Shown here in pieces: positions 32,372-49,253 of a DNA stretch of 64,000 nucleotides. The stretch lies in NCBI RefSeq assembly GCF_000599865.1, contig NZ_JHAC01000033.1, positions 1 through 64,000 of the forward strand. The letters run 5' to 3'. The first letter of the stretch is position 1. The number at the start of each line of letters is the position of its first letter. The stretch comes from Deinococcus phoenicis. GTDB lineage: Bacteria > Deinococcota > Deinococci > Deinococcales > Deinococcaceae. The position numbers and the translations under genes were made by a program. The notes below the pieces were generated by a model. That model ran no database searches and was not told the DNA's origin. It saw nothing but the letters and a program-made list of their open reading frames with translations.

Positions 32372-32400
32372 AGAGTAACACGCACGCCAAAGCAGGGCAA
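32372..32400 (-). promoter_or_regulatory. sigma-70-type promoter of pruA
   Basis: The minus strand has TTGCCC (32400-32395), a 17-bp spacer and TACTCT (32377-32372), about 26 bp upstream of the ATG and 5' of a strong ribosome site. Confidence 0.55.
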
Positions 32401-32469
32401 AACCGCTGTCAGACGGCAAAACTTGACGCCGATGAGGTGCCAGGGAAGGCGCGGCTTCTGGCCCTGACT

Positions 32470-33387
32470 TTACGACTGAAAAGCCGGGGCGCCGGCCCAC
32501 AACGCCGCCCCGATCAGACCCGCGTCGGCTCCCAGTTCGGCGTGGACGACCTGGGGCCGGTAGCGTTCGGGGAACTGGGTGAGCGACGCCTGCACCCGTG
32601 CCAGATACCCGCCGCGCAGGCCCACGCTGCCCCCCAGCGCCACCCGCGTCACGCCCAGCAGGGCGGCCACGTCCGCGATTTTCCAGGCGATCAGCGCCGC
32701 CGATCGGGCGTACGCGGCGTCTGCCGCCGCGTGCCCGGCCTCGGCGGCGTCGCAGAGGGCCTTGCTGTCCTCGAAGCCCAGGCGCCGTGCCTGGGCGCCC
32801 AGCGCAGTCCCGCTCGTCTCGAACTCCAGCGGTCCCAGACGGCCCAGCGGCGGCACCTCCGGCCCCCCCTGCCACACGGCAGGCACACTCACGAAGCCCA
32901 GTTCCGCGTCCAGCCCGTTGGCCGCGAGGTGAAGCCGCCCCCCCAGCACCAACCCCGCGCCCACGCCGGTGCTGACGGTGATGAACATGAATTCGGAGCT
33001 TCCCCGCCCCGCCCCGGCCCGGAACTCACCCCAGGCGGCGGCCCGCGCGTCGTTGAGGGCGGCGCACGGCAGGCCCAGCCGCTCCGAGAGGCGCTGTTCC
33101 AGCGGAATGTCGGTCCAGCCGGGAAAGGTCTGCGTCGCCGTCGCCGTGACGCGCCCCCGCGCCACCGCGCCCGCACAGGCCACGCCGACCGCCGCCGCGT
33201 CGGGGAGGAGGGGGGCGGCCAGGTCCAGCGCCGCTGCCAGCACCGCCTCCGGGAGGGCCGGTTGCGGTGTGCGCGTCTCCCGCCGCTGCCGCACGCGCCC
33301 CCCGGTCACCAGCGCGGCACGCATGGACGTGCCACCGATATCGAGGGCGAGGAGGGGAGAGGCCAGGTGTTCATCCGCCGGAGTCAT
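32470..33387 (-). CDS. ROK family sugar kinase
   Basis: The 305-residue protein has the ROK ATP-binding start LLALDIGGTSMRAALV, the catalytic segment LNDARAAAWGEFRAGAG, and VSTGVGAGLVLGGRLHLAANGLDAELG. The usual zinc motif C-G-x-x-G-C-x-E is missing; RLGPLEFETSG stands at that place, as in the zinc-free N-acetylmannosamine-kinase-like branch. It probably phosphorylates a hexose or N-acetylhexosamine. It lies between pruA and the DUF4127 gene on the minus strand with no sugar genes directly linked. Confidence 0.88.
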   Translation of the reverse strand: MTPADEHLASPLLALDIGGTSMRAALVTGGRVRQRRETRTPQPALPEAVLAAALDLAAPLLPDAAAVGVACAGAVARGRVTATATQTFPGWTDIPLEQRLSERLGLPCAALNDARAAAWGEFRAGAGRGSSEFMFITVSTGVGAGLVLGGRLHLAANGLDAELGFVSVPAVWQGGPEVPPLGRLGPLEFETSGTALGAQARRLGFEDSKALCDAAEAGHAAADAAYARSAALIAWKIADVAALLGVTRVALGGSVGLRGGYLARVQASLTQFPERYRPQVVHAELGADAGLIGAALWAGAPAFQS

Positions 33388-33448
33388 GCAGCCATTCTCA
33401 CCGTTCCTGCCCGGTCTGGGTGCCCGTCCTCCCCATGTCCGGCGAAAG

Positions 33449-34975
<1,527 letters not shown>

Positions 34976-34980
34976 GCGCG

Positions 34981-35754
34981 TCAGTCTAGAAAGAACCGCA
35001 GCACCGCGTCCCGCATCGCCCGGCTGGTGTAGTGCCCCACGCCGGGAAATACGGCCGCCTGGAACCCTTCCGGGCAGCCCGCCCGCGCATAGGCTTCCTG
35101 GTAGGCGGCAGCGGTCGGGACGTGGTGCGCGTCCAGCGGAAAGACCGGATCGCTGTCGCCGCTCGCCAGCAGGAGGGGCGTGGGCGGCGCGTCGCCCGCG
35201 TGCGTGACGGGGCGCTGGGCCGCCAGAAAGGCTCGCAGCTCAGCCCGCCTGACCTCGGGTTCGTCCCACACGCCGGAAGTGATGAGGGCCGCCGCCCGCC
35301 TGACCCGCCTTTCGGTGCGGGCGAGGGTCTGCGCCACGTACCCGCCCATGCTCGACCCGGTCACACAAACGGGCACCGGGCCGAACGTCTCCGCCAGCGC
35401 GTCCAGCACCGCCGGAGCCTCCGCCACGGTGCGGCGCACGCTGTCCCAGACATATTCGCGGGCATTCAGCCCCGGCAGCGCGTCGCCCGTCCGCTCGCCG
35501 TGCAGCGCCGCATCCGGCAGGACAACCGCCCAGCCCCTGGCCGTCAGGGCGCTGTAGACGCCCAGTTTGCCCTCCTTGGCGGCCCAGGCGCCGTGGTAGA
35601 CCAGGCACGCCGCCTCGACGCCGGTCCCCTCCGGGGGCCGCTCGATCAGGCACGGCACCCCCGCCAGCACGCGCCGCTCGATCAGATATGGGGTGCCGCC
35701 CGTCAGCGGGGTGGCGTGCGGGTCGGCGGGGTGGAAGGTTCTCCCGTTCGTCAT
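34981..35754 (-). CDS. alpha/beta hydrolase
   Basis: The 257-residue protein has an alpha/beta hydrolase layout: CLVYHGAWAAKEGKLGVY, ALHGERTG, nucleophile elbow VTGSSMGGYVAQTLA (Ser near residue 134), the acid in LLASGDSDPVFPLDAHH and the His in FPGVGHYTSR near the C-terminus. It resembles small esterase/peptidase S9-like hydrolases. The ATG overlaps the stop of the upstream phosphatase gene by 4 bp. The substrate is unknown. Confidence 0.87.
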   Translation of the reverse strand: MTNGRTFHPADPHATPLTGGTPYLIERRVLAGVPCLIERPPEGTGVEAACLVYHGAWAAKEGKLGVYSALTARGWAVVLPDAALHGERTGDALPGLNAREYVWDSVRRTVAEAPAVLDALAETFGPVPVCVTGSSMGGYVAQTLARTERRVRRAAALITSGVWDEPEVRRAELRAFLAAQRPVTHAGDAPPTPLLLASGDSDPVFPLDAHHVPTAAAYQEAYARAGCPEGFQAAVFPGVGHYTSRAMRDAVLRFFLD

Positions 35755-36272
35755 CCTCCCGCCTCCAGGCGCTGCGCGCGTCCTTCCGCCGCCAGCCGCC
35801 AGACGTCCGGATTCCGCAGCCCCGCCCAGCCCGCATGATCCAGCCCCAGCGCGAGCGCCAGCAGATTGCCGTGCGTGACGACCGCCGTCACCCCGTCCGG
35901 GTCGCGTGCATCCGCCAGCGCGGCCAGAACACGTCGCCGGGCCGTGAGGGCCGACTCGCCGCCCGGCAGACGCAGCCAGGGCAGCCGGAAGCTGGCTTTG
36001 AGGGCCGTTCGCCAGTAAGGCAGGTCCCGGCCGCTCAGCACCCGCTCGGTCAGCCGCGCGTCCGTCTCGACCTCCAGCCCCAGCCGGTCGGCCAGGGGAC
36101 GCGCGGTGTCCACTGCCCGCGTCCAGGGGCTGCTCACGATCCGGCTGATGCCCAGCGCGGCCAGGTCCGCCGCTAGCCGCCCGGCCTGCGCTGCTCCTTC
36201 CGGCGTCAGCGGCGCGTCCGGTGCCTGCCCACTCGCCCGCGCATGGCGGATCAGCAGCAGGTCACCGCTCAC
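35751..36272 (-). CDS. histidine phosphatase family protein (phosphoglycerate mutase-like)
   Basis: The 173-residue protein starts GDLLLIRHARASGQ, with the RH phosphate-pocket motif (RHAR instead of RHGE), followed by IVSSPWTRAVDTARPLA and the second catalytic His in VVTHGNLLALALG. It is a small phosphomonoesterase; the target is unknown. The GTG start overlaps the DinB stop by 4 bp (GTGA). Coupling on both sides (DinB upstream, hydrolase downstream) shows one operon. Confidence 0.87.
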   Translation of the reverse strand: MSGDLLLIRHARASGQAPDAPLTPEGAAQAGRLAADLAALGISRIVSSPWTRAVDTARPLADRLGLEVETDARLTERVLSGRDLPYWRTALKASFRLPWLRLPGGESALTARRRVLAALADARDPDGVTAVVTHGNLLALALGLDHAGWAGLRNPDVWRLAAEGRAQRLEAGG

Positions 36273-36844
36273 TCTGCCGTCGCCGCCGGTTTCGGCGCGA
36301 CGATGTTGCGCAGCAGGCGAATCTGCCCCCGGTGGCTCACCTCGTCCTCCATGACGTGAAACCAGGCCCAGTGGTGGTTCGGAAAGTCGAAGCCCGGCAC
36401 ACTGAGCCGCGAGGCCAGCCACGCGTCGTCCCTCTGCGCGAGAGTGGCGAGCGTGTGCCCCCGCGACGTTTCCAGCTCGTCCAGATACCACGCCAGCGGG
36501 CGACCCCGCACCGGTTCACCCTCCGCGCCCATCGTGAGGCCGGAGCGGTACGGGTCAAACTCCGGGATGCTCTCGGTGAAGGGGTCGCGGCCCCCAAACG
36601 ACAGCCAGTGGTACACCCGGTCGACCGCCGCGATATGCGCCAGCAGCATCCCGATGGAATTGCGGAAGCCCGGCGGTGTGGCGTCCAGTTGTTCCACGCT
36701 CAACCCCTGCACCGCCTGCAAGGTGGTCAGGCGGGCATAGGCCAGCATCTCCAGCAGCGCCCCGATCTGCGGTGAATGGCGCGTGTCCGGCTCGATCCGG
36801 TACGGGCGCGACGGGTCCTCGGCAGGCCGCTCGGTGGAAGTCAT
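36269..36844 (-). CDS. DinB family protein
   Basis: The 191-residue protein has DinB features: RNSIGMLLAHIAAVDRVYHWLSFGG with a ligand His near residue 70, and a second His-rich segment NHHWAWFHVMEDEVSHRGQIRLLR near the C-terminus that supplies H-x-x-x-H metal ligands. It heads the operon with the phosphatase, hydrolase and DUF4127 genes. The ATG at 36844 is chosen because TACTCT lies 6 nt upstream; an ATG five codons earlier would overlap that box. Confidence 0.87.
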   Translation of the reverse strand: MTSTERPAEDPSRPYRIEPDTRHSPQIGALLEMLAYARLTTLQAVQGLSVEQLDATPPGFRNSIGMLLAHIAAVDRVYHWLSFGGRDPFTESIPEFDPYRSGLTMGAEGEPVRGRPLAWYLDELETSRGHTLATLAQRDDAWLASRLSVPGFDFPNHHWAWFHVMEDEVSHRGQIRLLRNIVAPKPAATAE

Positions 36845-36850
36845 GGTGAC

Positions 36851-36856
36851 AGAGTA
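36851..36856 (-). promoter_or_regulatory. leaderless -10 box for the DinB-phosphatase-hydrolase-DUF4127 operon
   Basis: The minus strand reads TACTCT, 6 nt, ATG. Confidence 0.6.
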
Positions 36857-36890
36857 CACAGGGCCGCCCAGCTTCCCCAGCGCCGCCGGG

Positions 36891-37253
36891 TTACCGGATA
36901 TCGGTGGTTCCCCAGGTCTTGCCGTTCACGACGATCTCGAAGGGGCCTGTGCGGGTGGGCGTGCCGGGGTCGGTGTACGTCCTCGTCTCGTTTCGCACGC
37001 TGGCCGAACAGGCCACACCGACCGGAACGCTGCCGCGCGTGGTCAGCGTCAGGCGGCTGGCGGTGCGCTGCGCGCTGAAGCCGTCGAAGCGGCCACAGCC
37101 CAGGCCCACCGTCACGGCGACGTTCATGGTCTCCGAAGCCCCCACGCTGGCCGGGAACTGCACGTCCGCCACGCCCGGCGTGTTAGGCGTCCTGATCAGC
37201 CCGCAGGCACCCAGCGGCAGGGCGAGGGCGGCAGCGATCAGCATTCTCTTCAT
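36891..37253 (-). CDS. hypothetical lipoprotein, 120 aa
   Basis: The protein starts with a short signal peptide and lipobox LPLGACG (Cys 17). The mature part is beta-rich with no recognised domain and two further Cys (in LGCGRF and VACSAS) that could form a disulfide outside the cell. ATG 37253 is supported by CAGAAT 6 nt upstream. It lies between the sugar permease genes and the DinB operon on the same strand, but its own promoter suggests independent expression. Confidence 0.72.
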   Translation of the reverse strand: MKRMLIAAALALPLGACGLIRTPNTPGVADVQFPASVGASETMNVAVTVGLGCGRFDGFSAQRTASRLTLTTRGSVPVGVACSASVRNETRTYTDPGTPTRTGPFEIVVNGKTWGTTDIR

Positions 37254-37299
37254 GCCGTCATTCTGCCATTCGCGCCGCCACGCTGCTTGCGCACTTGTT

Positions 37300-39148
<1,849 letters not shown>

Positions 39149-39155
39149 GCCCGGC

Positions 39156-39161
39156 AGTCTA
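39156..39161 (-). promoter_or_regulatory. leaderless -10 box for the sugar permease operon
   Basis: The minus strand reads TAGACT, 7 nt, ATG at 39148. Confidence 0.6.
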
Positions 39162-39185
39162 CGCATCCGCCGCCCCTCCCGGCAT

Positions 39186-39216
39186 GAAAAACCGGCCACC
39201 CCACAAGGTGACCGGC
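39186..39216 (-). terminator. terminator of the small stress-type gene
   Basis: The minus strand has GCCGGTCACC TTGTG GGGTGGCCGGT (one wobble) followed by TTTTTC, 20 bp after the stop at 39237. Confidence 0.8.
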
Positions 39217-39236
39217 CCATCTCGGCTCTGCTGGAC

Positions 39237-39482
39237 TTAGTGGCCGTCGCCGTCCTGCGCCTCACGCTTGCCCGAGTTGTACTCGGCGTGCGCTTCGGCG
39301 TTGTGAACCTCGGCCTTGGCGCGGTCCTCGGCCGCCTCAGCCTTGTCCTTCAGGTTGTCGACGGTGCCCCCGAAGTTGCTGGCGAGGTCGTGCCCGGCGG
39401 CGCGGGCGCGGTCGGCCCCTTCCTTCAGCTTGGCTCCGGCGGCGTCGGCCATGTTCTCCAGCGTGCTTTTGTCATCACTCAT
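39237..39482 (-). CDS. small hydrophilic stress-type protein (CsbD/LEA-like), 81 aa
   Basis: The protein is very hydrophilic, rich in Ala, Asp, Glu and Lys, with repeated amphipathic stretches such as AAGAKLKEGADRARAAGHDL and NLKDKAEAAEDRAKAEVHNA. This resembles CsbD-like and LEA-type stress proteins that stay soluble and unstructured until drying. It has a strong ribosome site (AGGAGG) before the ATG, its own candidate promoter and a strong terminator, suggesting high, separate expression. The stress role is inferred from composition. Confidence 0.75.
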   Translation of the reverse strand: MSDDKSTLENMADAAGAKLKEGADRARAAGHDLASNFGGTVDNLKDKAEAAEDRAKAEVHNAEAHAEYNSGKREAQDGDGH

Positions 39483-39589
39483 CGGTGTGAACCTCCTGGC
39501 TTTGGATTCCCGAAGTGGGTAAGGGCAGCATCTCGCGCCCCCGCCTGGGCTGGGTGAACCCCGGCTTCAGGTGTTCATTACCGTTTCCC

Positions 39590-39618
39590 AGCTCAACCTT
39601 TACCGGTCTGGATGTCAA
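39590..39618 (-). promoter_or_regulatory. candidate sigma-70 promoter of the small stress-type gene
   Basis: The minus strand has TTGACA (39618-39613), 17 bp and TGAGCT (39595-39590). The -35 is perfect but the -10 is poor. The leader would be about 100 nt. Confidence 0.4.
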
Positions 39619-39727
39619 GGCTCACCGGCGGCCCCCACCGCTGCCGAGAACCCGGGCAGAATGTTGAACCGCGTCTACACCGTCCGTGTGACAGGAACAG
39701 GCATACCCCCGGCGGGCGGCGGGAGGG

Positions 39728-39733
39728 TAGAGT
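39728..39733 (+). promoter_or_regulatory. -10 box for icd
   Basis: TAGAGT lies 9 nt before the ATG at 39743 with no ribosome site, giving at most a very short leader. Confidence 0.45.
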
Positions 39734-39742
39734 TGGGCCGTC

Positions 39743-41005
<1,263 letters not shown>

Positions 41006-41036
41006 AGCCCGGGCTAAACGTCAGGCCAAAAGGACA

Positions 41037-41093
41037 GAGGGTCTGAAGCGGGGGCGGAGGCTGTTGTGGCTTCCGCCCCCACTTCAGGCCCTC
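41037..41093 (+). terminator. terminator hairpin of icd
   Basis: Arms 41037-41058 and 41072-41093 are complementary over 22 bp with two G-T wobbles, 13-nt loop. The T-tract is absent. The -10 box of the next gene begins only 6 bp after the stem. Confidence 0.65.
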
Positions 41094-41098
41094 TGCAC

Positions 41099-41104
41099 TA
41101 TCCT
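41099..41104 (+). promoter_or_regulatory. leaderless -10 box for the gene at 41111
   Basis: TATCCT, 6 nt, ATG at 41111. Confidence 0.6.
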
Positions 41105-41110
41105 CCCCCC

Positions 41111-41334
<224 letters not shown>

Positions 41335-41338
<4 letters not shown>

Positions 41339-42093
41339 GCGCCCCCGACCGCTTCCTGGGCCGCGCGGACGTGTACGCGCAGGCGCGGCCCTCCTACCCC
41401 GAGGCCCTCGGCGCGTGGCTGGCGGAGAGGCGATTGCTGGCGGGCGGCGTGGCCGACGTGGGCGCGGGCACCGGCCTGTTTACCCGCCTGCTGCTGGCGC
41501 GTGGGGCAGAGGTTCACGCCGTCGAGCCGAATCCCGAGATGCGCGCCCAGCTCGCGGCAGGGCTGGCTGCCGAGGTGACAGCAGGCCGGTTGACCGTCCA
41601 CGCCGGAACCAGTGAGGTCACCGGTTTACCGGATAAAAGCGTCTCGCTCGTGACCGCCGCCCAGGCCGCCCACTGGTTCGCGCCCGCGCCCACCGTCCGC
41701 GAGTTCCGCCGCGTCCTGCGCCCCAGCGGGCACGTCCTCCTGGTCTGGAACGACTGGCGGGGCGAGGGGACGGCCTTCAACGCGGCATACGGCGAGGTCG
41801 TCTCCCACTTTCTGGAAGAAGGCACGCCCGACCTCGCCACCCGCGTCCCCGAGGCTGAACTGCCGCAGTTCCTGCCCGGCGGCTTCGAGCGCGTGACCTT
41901 TGCCAATCCCCTGACCCTGACCCGCGCACGCCTGCACGCCCTGGCGGCCAGCGTCAGCTATCTGCCCTCGCCCACGGACGCGGCTTATCCCGGGATGACG
42001 CGCGAACTTGATGCCCTGTTCGGCGCGCATCAGCAGGACGGCACCGTCACGCTGGCCTACCGCACGCACGTCTTTCTGGGCGGCCTCGATTGA
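41335..42093 (+). CDS. class I SAM-dependent methyltransferase
   Basis: The 252-residue protein begins RFLGRADVYAQARPSYPEAL, then motif I VADVGAGTGLFTRLLLARG, the acidic VHAVEPNPEMRAQ and TAAQAAHWFAPAPTVREFRRVLRPSGHVLLVWNDW. This arrangement matches the Methyltransf_11 proteins often named after trans-aconitate or ubiquinone methylases; the substrate is unknown. The TTG start overlaps the stop of the small membrane gene, which puts both in one operon. Confidence 0.87.
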
Positions 42094-42225
42094 CCCGCAC
42101 GCCGTGAGCCACGCTTCAGTTCAGGAAACAAACTCCGCTACAATTGGAGGCTGTGACGCGCGCTGCCTTCCTGAGTGTCTGAAGCTCTCCGGCGCCGGCG
42201 CGTTCTTCGGTGAATTGGAGGCTTT

Positions 42226-43758
<1,533 letters not shown>

Positions 43759-43773
43759 CAGCGGTGTAGAAAG

Positions 43774-43814
43774 AGCGGAGGGCCGAGGTGCATTCCCCGG
43801 CCCTCCGCTTTTCT
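43774..43814 (+). terminator. bidirectional terminator between the radical SAM and antiporter genes
   Basis: An 11-bp perfect stem AGCGGAGGGCC/GGCCCTCCGCT (43774-43784 with 43799-43809) is followed by TTTTCTC on the plus strand and by TCTTTC on the minus strand. Confidence 0.8.
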
Positions 43815-43820
43815 CTCCCC

Positions 43821-44999
<1,179 letters not shown>

Positions 45000-45063
45000 G
45001 AAAAAAGGAAAGAGGCGGGAACGGCGTGCAGAAGGTGCAAACAGGGAAGGGGGAAAAAAGAGG

Positions 45064-45552
45064 TCAGCTCTCGCCGCCGAGGAGCTTCGCGGCGCGCACC
45101 ACGCCGCCCGGCGTGCCGACCACCACCACCGTGTCCCCGGCGTGCAGCGGGAACTCGGGTCCGGGTGCGGGAATTGCCTGCCCCCCCCGCATCACGGCCA
45201 CGATGCTCGTTCCGGTGCGGGTCCTCAGCATGGTGTCGCCCAGCAGCCGCCCGGCGTAGGGGCTGGCGTCCGGCAGGCTCACCCAGTCCATCGCCAGCCC
45301 CTCGATGTCCTGCGTGAGCCGGCTGACGTGGCGGGTGATGGTGCTGCCGCTCAGCAGGTCGGCCACCGCCTCGGCTTCCTCGTCGCTCAGGACGATGCTC
45401 TGGGCGCAGGCGTCGGGGTCGTCGCGGCGCGAGACGAAGATTTCGCGCCGGCCGTCGCGGTGCCGGATCACGCCCACCCGTTTGCCGAAGCGCCCGTCAA
45501 AATCGTGCCGCACGCCTACACCGGGCAGTGGGGTTTCTTCCAGCTTGACCAT
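45064..45552 (-). CDS. TrkA-C domain protein, regulatory subunit of the antiporter (KhtT-like)
   Basis: The 162-residue soluble protein has an N-terminal KhtT-like domain (TPLPGVGVRHDFDGRFGKRVGVI) and a C-terminal RCK_C/TrkA_C domain at about 90-160 (SPYAGRLLGDTMLRTRTGTSIVAVMR, HAGDTVVVVGTPGGV). KhtT-type subunits gate the partner antiporter in response to nucleotides such as c-di-AMP (known for Bacillus). It is encoded 64 bp upstream of the antiporter on the same strand. The ATG is set by TATCCT 6 nt upstream. Confidence 0.88.
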   Translation of the reverse strand: MVKLEETPLPGVGVRHDFDGRFGKRVGVIRHRDGRREIFVSRRDDPDACAQSIVLSDEEAEAVADLLSGSTITRHVSRLTQDIEGLAMDWVSLPDASPYAGRLLGDTMLRTRTGTSIVAVMRGGQAIPAPGPEFPLHAGDTVVVVGTPGGVVRAAKLLGGES

Positions 45553-45558
45553 GCGTGC

Positions 45559-45564
45559 AGGATA
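45559..45564 (-). promoter_or_regulatory. leaderless -10 box for the TrkA-C/antiporter operon
   Basis: The minus strand reads TATCCT, 6 nt, ATG at 45552. Confidence 0.6.
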
Positions 45565-45659
45565 GGGCGGGACAGGCAGGCGAACTGCATAACCTGTCAA
45601 ATGACAGGCCACCGCCGCCTTTGAGCAGTCAATCTCATACCTCTCCTGCCTCTGCACGC

Positions 45660-45665
45660 CAGAAT
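45660..45665 (+). promoter_or_regulatory. possible leaderless -10 box for the lysine cluster
   Basis: CAGAAT, 7 nt, ATG at 45673. It deviates from TANNNT at the first base. Confidence 0.4.
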
Positions 45666-45672
45666 GGGCGGC

Positions 45673-46956
<1,284 letters not shown>

Positions 46957-47028
46957 GGGGCTGCGGGCACATGGCCGCCCCGTCTGGCCTTGCACAGTCC
47001 ACCTCGTACCACCGGGAGACCCACTGAT

Positions 47029-47556
47029 ATGCCCCGCATCTGGAAATTTGGCGACGGCGTCAACACCGACGACATCCTGCCCGGCAAGTTCGCGCCCTTC
47101 ATGGCGGGCGAGGCCGTGTTTCAGACCTTCGCCTTTCATTACATCCGCCCCGAGTTCGCCGCGCAGATGCGGCCCGGCGACGTGCTGATCGGCGGGCGCA
47201 ACTGGGGCCTGGGCAGCAGCCGCGAGTATGCCCCGCAGGCCCTCAAGAAGTTGCAGATCGGCGGTATCATCGCGCCTTCCTTCGCCCGCATCCATTACCG
47301 CAACCTCCTGAACCTCGGCATTCCGGCCTTCGAGGCCGACCTGACCGGGGTGCTGGAGGACGGCGACGAGGTGACGCTGGACGTGGACACCGGGGTGCTG
47401 ACGCGCGGCGCCGACACGTTCCAGCTCCCCCCGCCGCCCGAGTTCCTGCGCGAGGCCCTGCGCGAAGGCAGCATCCTGGCCTTCTTCAAGCGGTACGGAC
47501 GTTTCCCCGGAGAGCCTGTGGACCCCGGAGAGCCTATGGACGGGGAGGCCCGCTAA
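47029..47556 (+). CDS. lysU: homoaconitase small subunit (LysU/HacB; LeuD family)
   Basis: The 175-residue swivel-domain subunit starts PRIWKFGDGVNTDDILPGK, then GRNWGLGSSREYAPQALKKL, IIAPSFARIHYRNLLNLGIPAFE and ends FFKRYGRFPGEP. This closely follows Thermus LysU as I recall it, including the VNTDDILPGK substrate loop. With LysT it forms the homoaconitase that makes homoisocitrate. The C-terminal ~13 residues repeat PGEP, a short internal duplication. It lies 72 bp after lysT and 9 bp before the zinc-ribbon gene. Confidence 0.9.
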   Translation: MPRIWKFGDGVNTDDILPGKFAPFMAGEAVFQTFAFHYIRPEFAAQMRPGDVLIGGRNWGLGSSREYAPQALKKLQIGGIIAPSFARIHYRNLLNLGIPAFEADLTGVLEDGDEVTLDVDTGVLTRGADTFQLPPPPEFLREALREGSILAFFKRYGRFPGEPVDPGEPMDGEAR

Positions 47557-47565
47557 GATCAGGGT

Positions 47566-47898
<333 letters not shown>

Positions 47899-47966
47899 GG
47901 CTTCCCTAGACAACATCGGTTGATAAGCGGTTCGTGTTATAGCCTATCAAACGCAAGGAGTAAGGT

Positions 47967-48140
47967 ATGCCCATCATTCAATTTGAAAACCCGGAAACGG
48001 GCGCGATCATCGAACTCACCGACCCCGAACTCGGCGAACTCGTCATCGACGACGAGACGGGTGTGGAATATGAGGTCGTGTCGGTGGACCCGCCCCGCCT
48101 CGAACAGGCCCCGCAGGAAGCGGAGGACTGGGGCGAGTAA
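47967..48140 (+). CDS. lysW: LysW, alpha-aminoadipate carrier protein, without zinc-ligand cysteines
   Basis: The 57-residue protein has the LysW core (PELGELVIDDETGVEYEV) and the hallmark C-terminus EAEDWGE, whose last Glu carries alpha-aminoadipate via its gamma-carboxyl during lysine synthesis. Thermus LysW (from memory) has four zinc-binding Cys; here the matching places are Asn and Thr (FENPETG) and Asp and Thr (IDDETG), and there is no Cys at all. The ATG follows AAGGAGTAAGGT. The upstream 68 bp are unusually AT-rich with inverted hexamers TTGATA (47920) and TATCAA (47945). It is followed by a palindromic repeat and lysX. Confidence 0.9.
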   Translation: MPIIQFENPETGAIIELTDPELGELVIDDETGVEYEVVSVDPPRLEQAPQEAEDWGE

Positions 48141-48144
48141 GCTC

Positions 48145-48207
48145 CCGGCCTTCAGCGGTCAGCCGTCAGCGCTTTGGCTGAAAGCTGACCGCTGAAGGCT
48201 GACGGCT
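48145..48207 (+). repeat. palindromic repeat between lysW and lysX
   Basis: A perfect 15-bp inverted repeat pairs 48149-48163 with 48184-48198 (20-nt loop). A second perfect 10-bp pair links 48161-48170 with 48198-48207, so the pairings interleave and cannot both form as simple stems. The first 25 bases match 28986-29010. Confidence 0.75.
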
Positions 48208-48220
48208 CCCCAGGGACCTT

Positions 48221-49087
48221 ATGGCCGACCTCGCTGTCCTCTACGACCGCATCCGCCCCGACGAGAAGATGCTGTTTGGGGCGCTCGACGCCCTGAGCGT
48301 GCCCTACGACAAGGTGTACACGCCGCACCTGAAAGTCACCTTCGACGAGCAGGGCCGCCAGCAGGTGCCCTGGCGGGTCGCGCTGGAACGCTGCGTGAGC
48401 CAGTCGCGCGGCCACGCCGTGACCCGTGCCCTGGAGGGCCTCGGCGTCCGGGTGGTGAATCCCTCGCCCGTGATCGAACTGTGCGGCGACAAGCTCGCCA
48501 CCAACGCGGCCCTGGCCCGCGCGGGCCTGCCCACGCCGCGTACCGGCGTCGCCTTCGACGGCGAGGCCGCCCTCGCGTTGATCGAGGAGCTGGGGTATCC
48601 GGTCGTGCTCAAGCCCACCGTCGGTTCCTGGGGGCGCATGGTCAGCCGCATCAACGACCGCGACGCCGCCGAGGCGATCATCGAACACAAGGAGGTGCTG
48701 GGCGGCCCGCAGCACGGCGTATTCTACGTGCAGGAGCTGATTCACAAGCCGCAACGCGACATCCGCGCCTTCGTGGTGGGCGGCGAGTGCATCGGCGCGA
48801 TCTACCGCACCAGTGACCACTGGATCACCAACACCGCGCGCGGGGCCACGGCCAGCAATTGCCCCGTCACCCCCGAGATCGCGGACCTCGCCCGGCGCTC
48901 GGCGGCGGCGGTGGGCGGCGAGATCGTCGCCGTCGACCTGGTCGAGGACCCGCAGCGCCGGAACGAGTGGGGCGGCCTGCTGGTCATCGAGATCAACCAC
49001 ACGATGGAATTCAAGAACTCGGTCAGCACGACGGGCGTGGACATCCCGCGCAAGATGGGTGAGTACGCCCTCAGCCTGCTGGACTGA
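48221..49087 (+). CDS. lysX: LysX, LysW-alpha-aminoadipate ligase
   Basis: The 288-residue ATP-grasp enzyme joins the C-terminal Glu of LysW to the amino group of alpha-aminoadipate using ATP. It has the LysX/RimK layout: [48 protein letters not shown] with the flexible ATP loop, [20 protein letters not shown] and [22 protein letters not shown]. Length matches the Thermus enzyme. It is 80 bp after lysW across the palindromic repeat. Its acidic carrier-binding face needs to recognise a LysW without zinc fingers here (inference). Confidence 0.94.
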   Translation: MADLAVLYDRIRPDEKMLFGALDALSVPYDKVYTPHLKVTFDEQGRQQVPWRVALERCVSQSRGHAVTRALEGLGVRVVNPSPVIELCGDKLATNAALARAGLPTPRTGVAFDGEAALALIEELGYPVVLKPTVGSWGRMVSRINDRDAAEAIIEHKEVLGGPQHGVFYVQELIHKPQRDIRAFVVGGECIGAIYRTSDHWITNTARGATASNCPVTPEIADLARRSAAAVGGEIVAVDLVEDPQRRNEWGGLLVIEINHTMEFKNSVSTTGVDIPRKMGEYALSLLD

Positions 49088-49099
49088 GCGAACGACAGT

Positions 49100-49136
49100 G
49101 GCGGCGGTTCTCCAGTGACGTGGAGGCCGCCGCTTT
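49100..49136 (+). terminator. terminator of the lysine cluster
   Basis: GCGGCGG/CCGCCGC (49101-49107 with 49127-49133) with an inner CTCC/GGAG pair, followed by TTTCG, 13 bp past the lysX stop. Confidence 0.55.
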
Positions 49137-49240
49137 CGCTGTTCAGGCCACCGGGGTAGGCGCTCTGGCCTAGTGCTCCCGGCGGACTTGATTGCCGTCA
49201 CTCTGCGGGGCATCCTACGTTCTTATGACTCGAACTCTTT

Positions 49241-49248
49241 CAAGCTTG
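49241..49248. promoter_or_regulatory. short palindrome at the marR promoter, candidate operator
   Basis: CAAGCTTG lies 6 bp before the marR ATG within the extended sequence TTTCAAGCTTGCAA, close to a TATGAC -10-like box at 49224. MarR regulators usually bind such palindromes to repress themselves. Confidence 0.35.
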
Positions 49249-49253
49249 CAATC

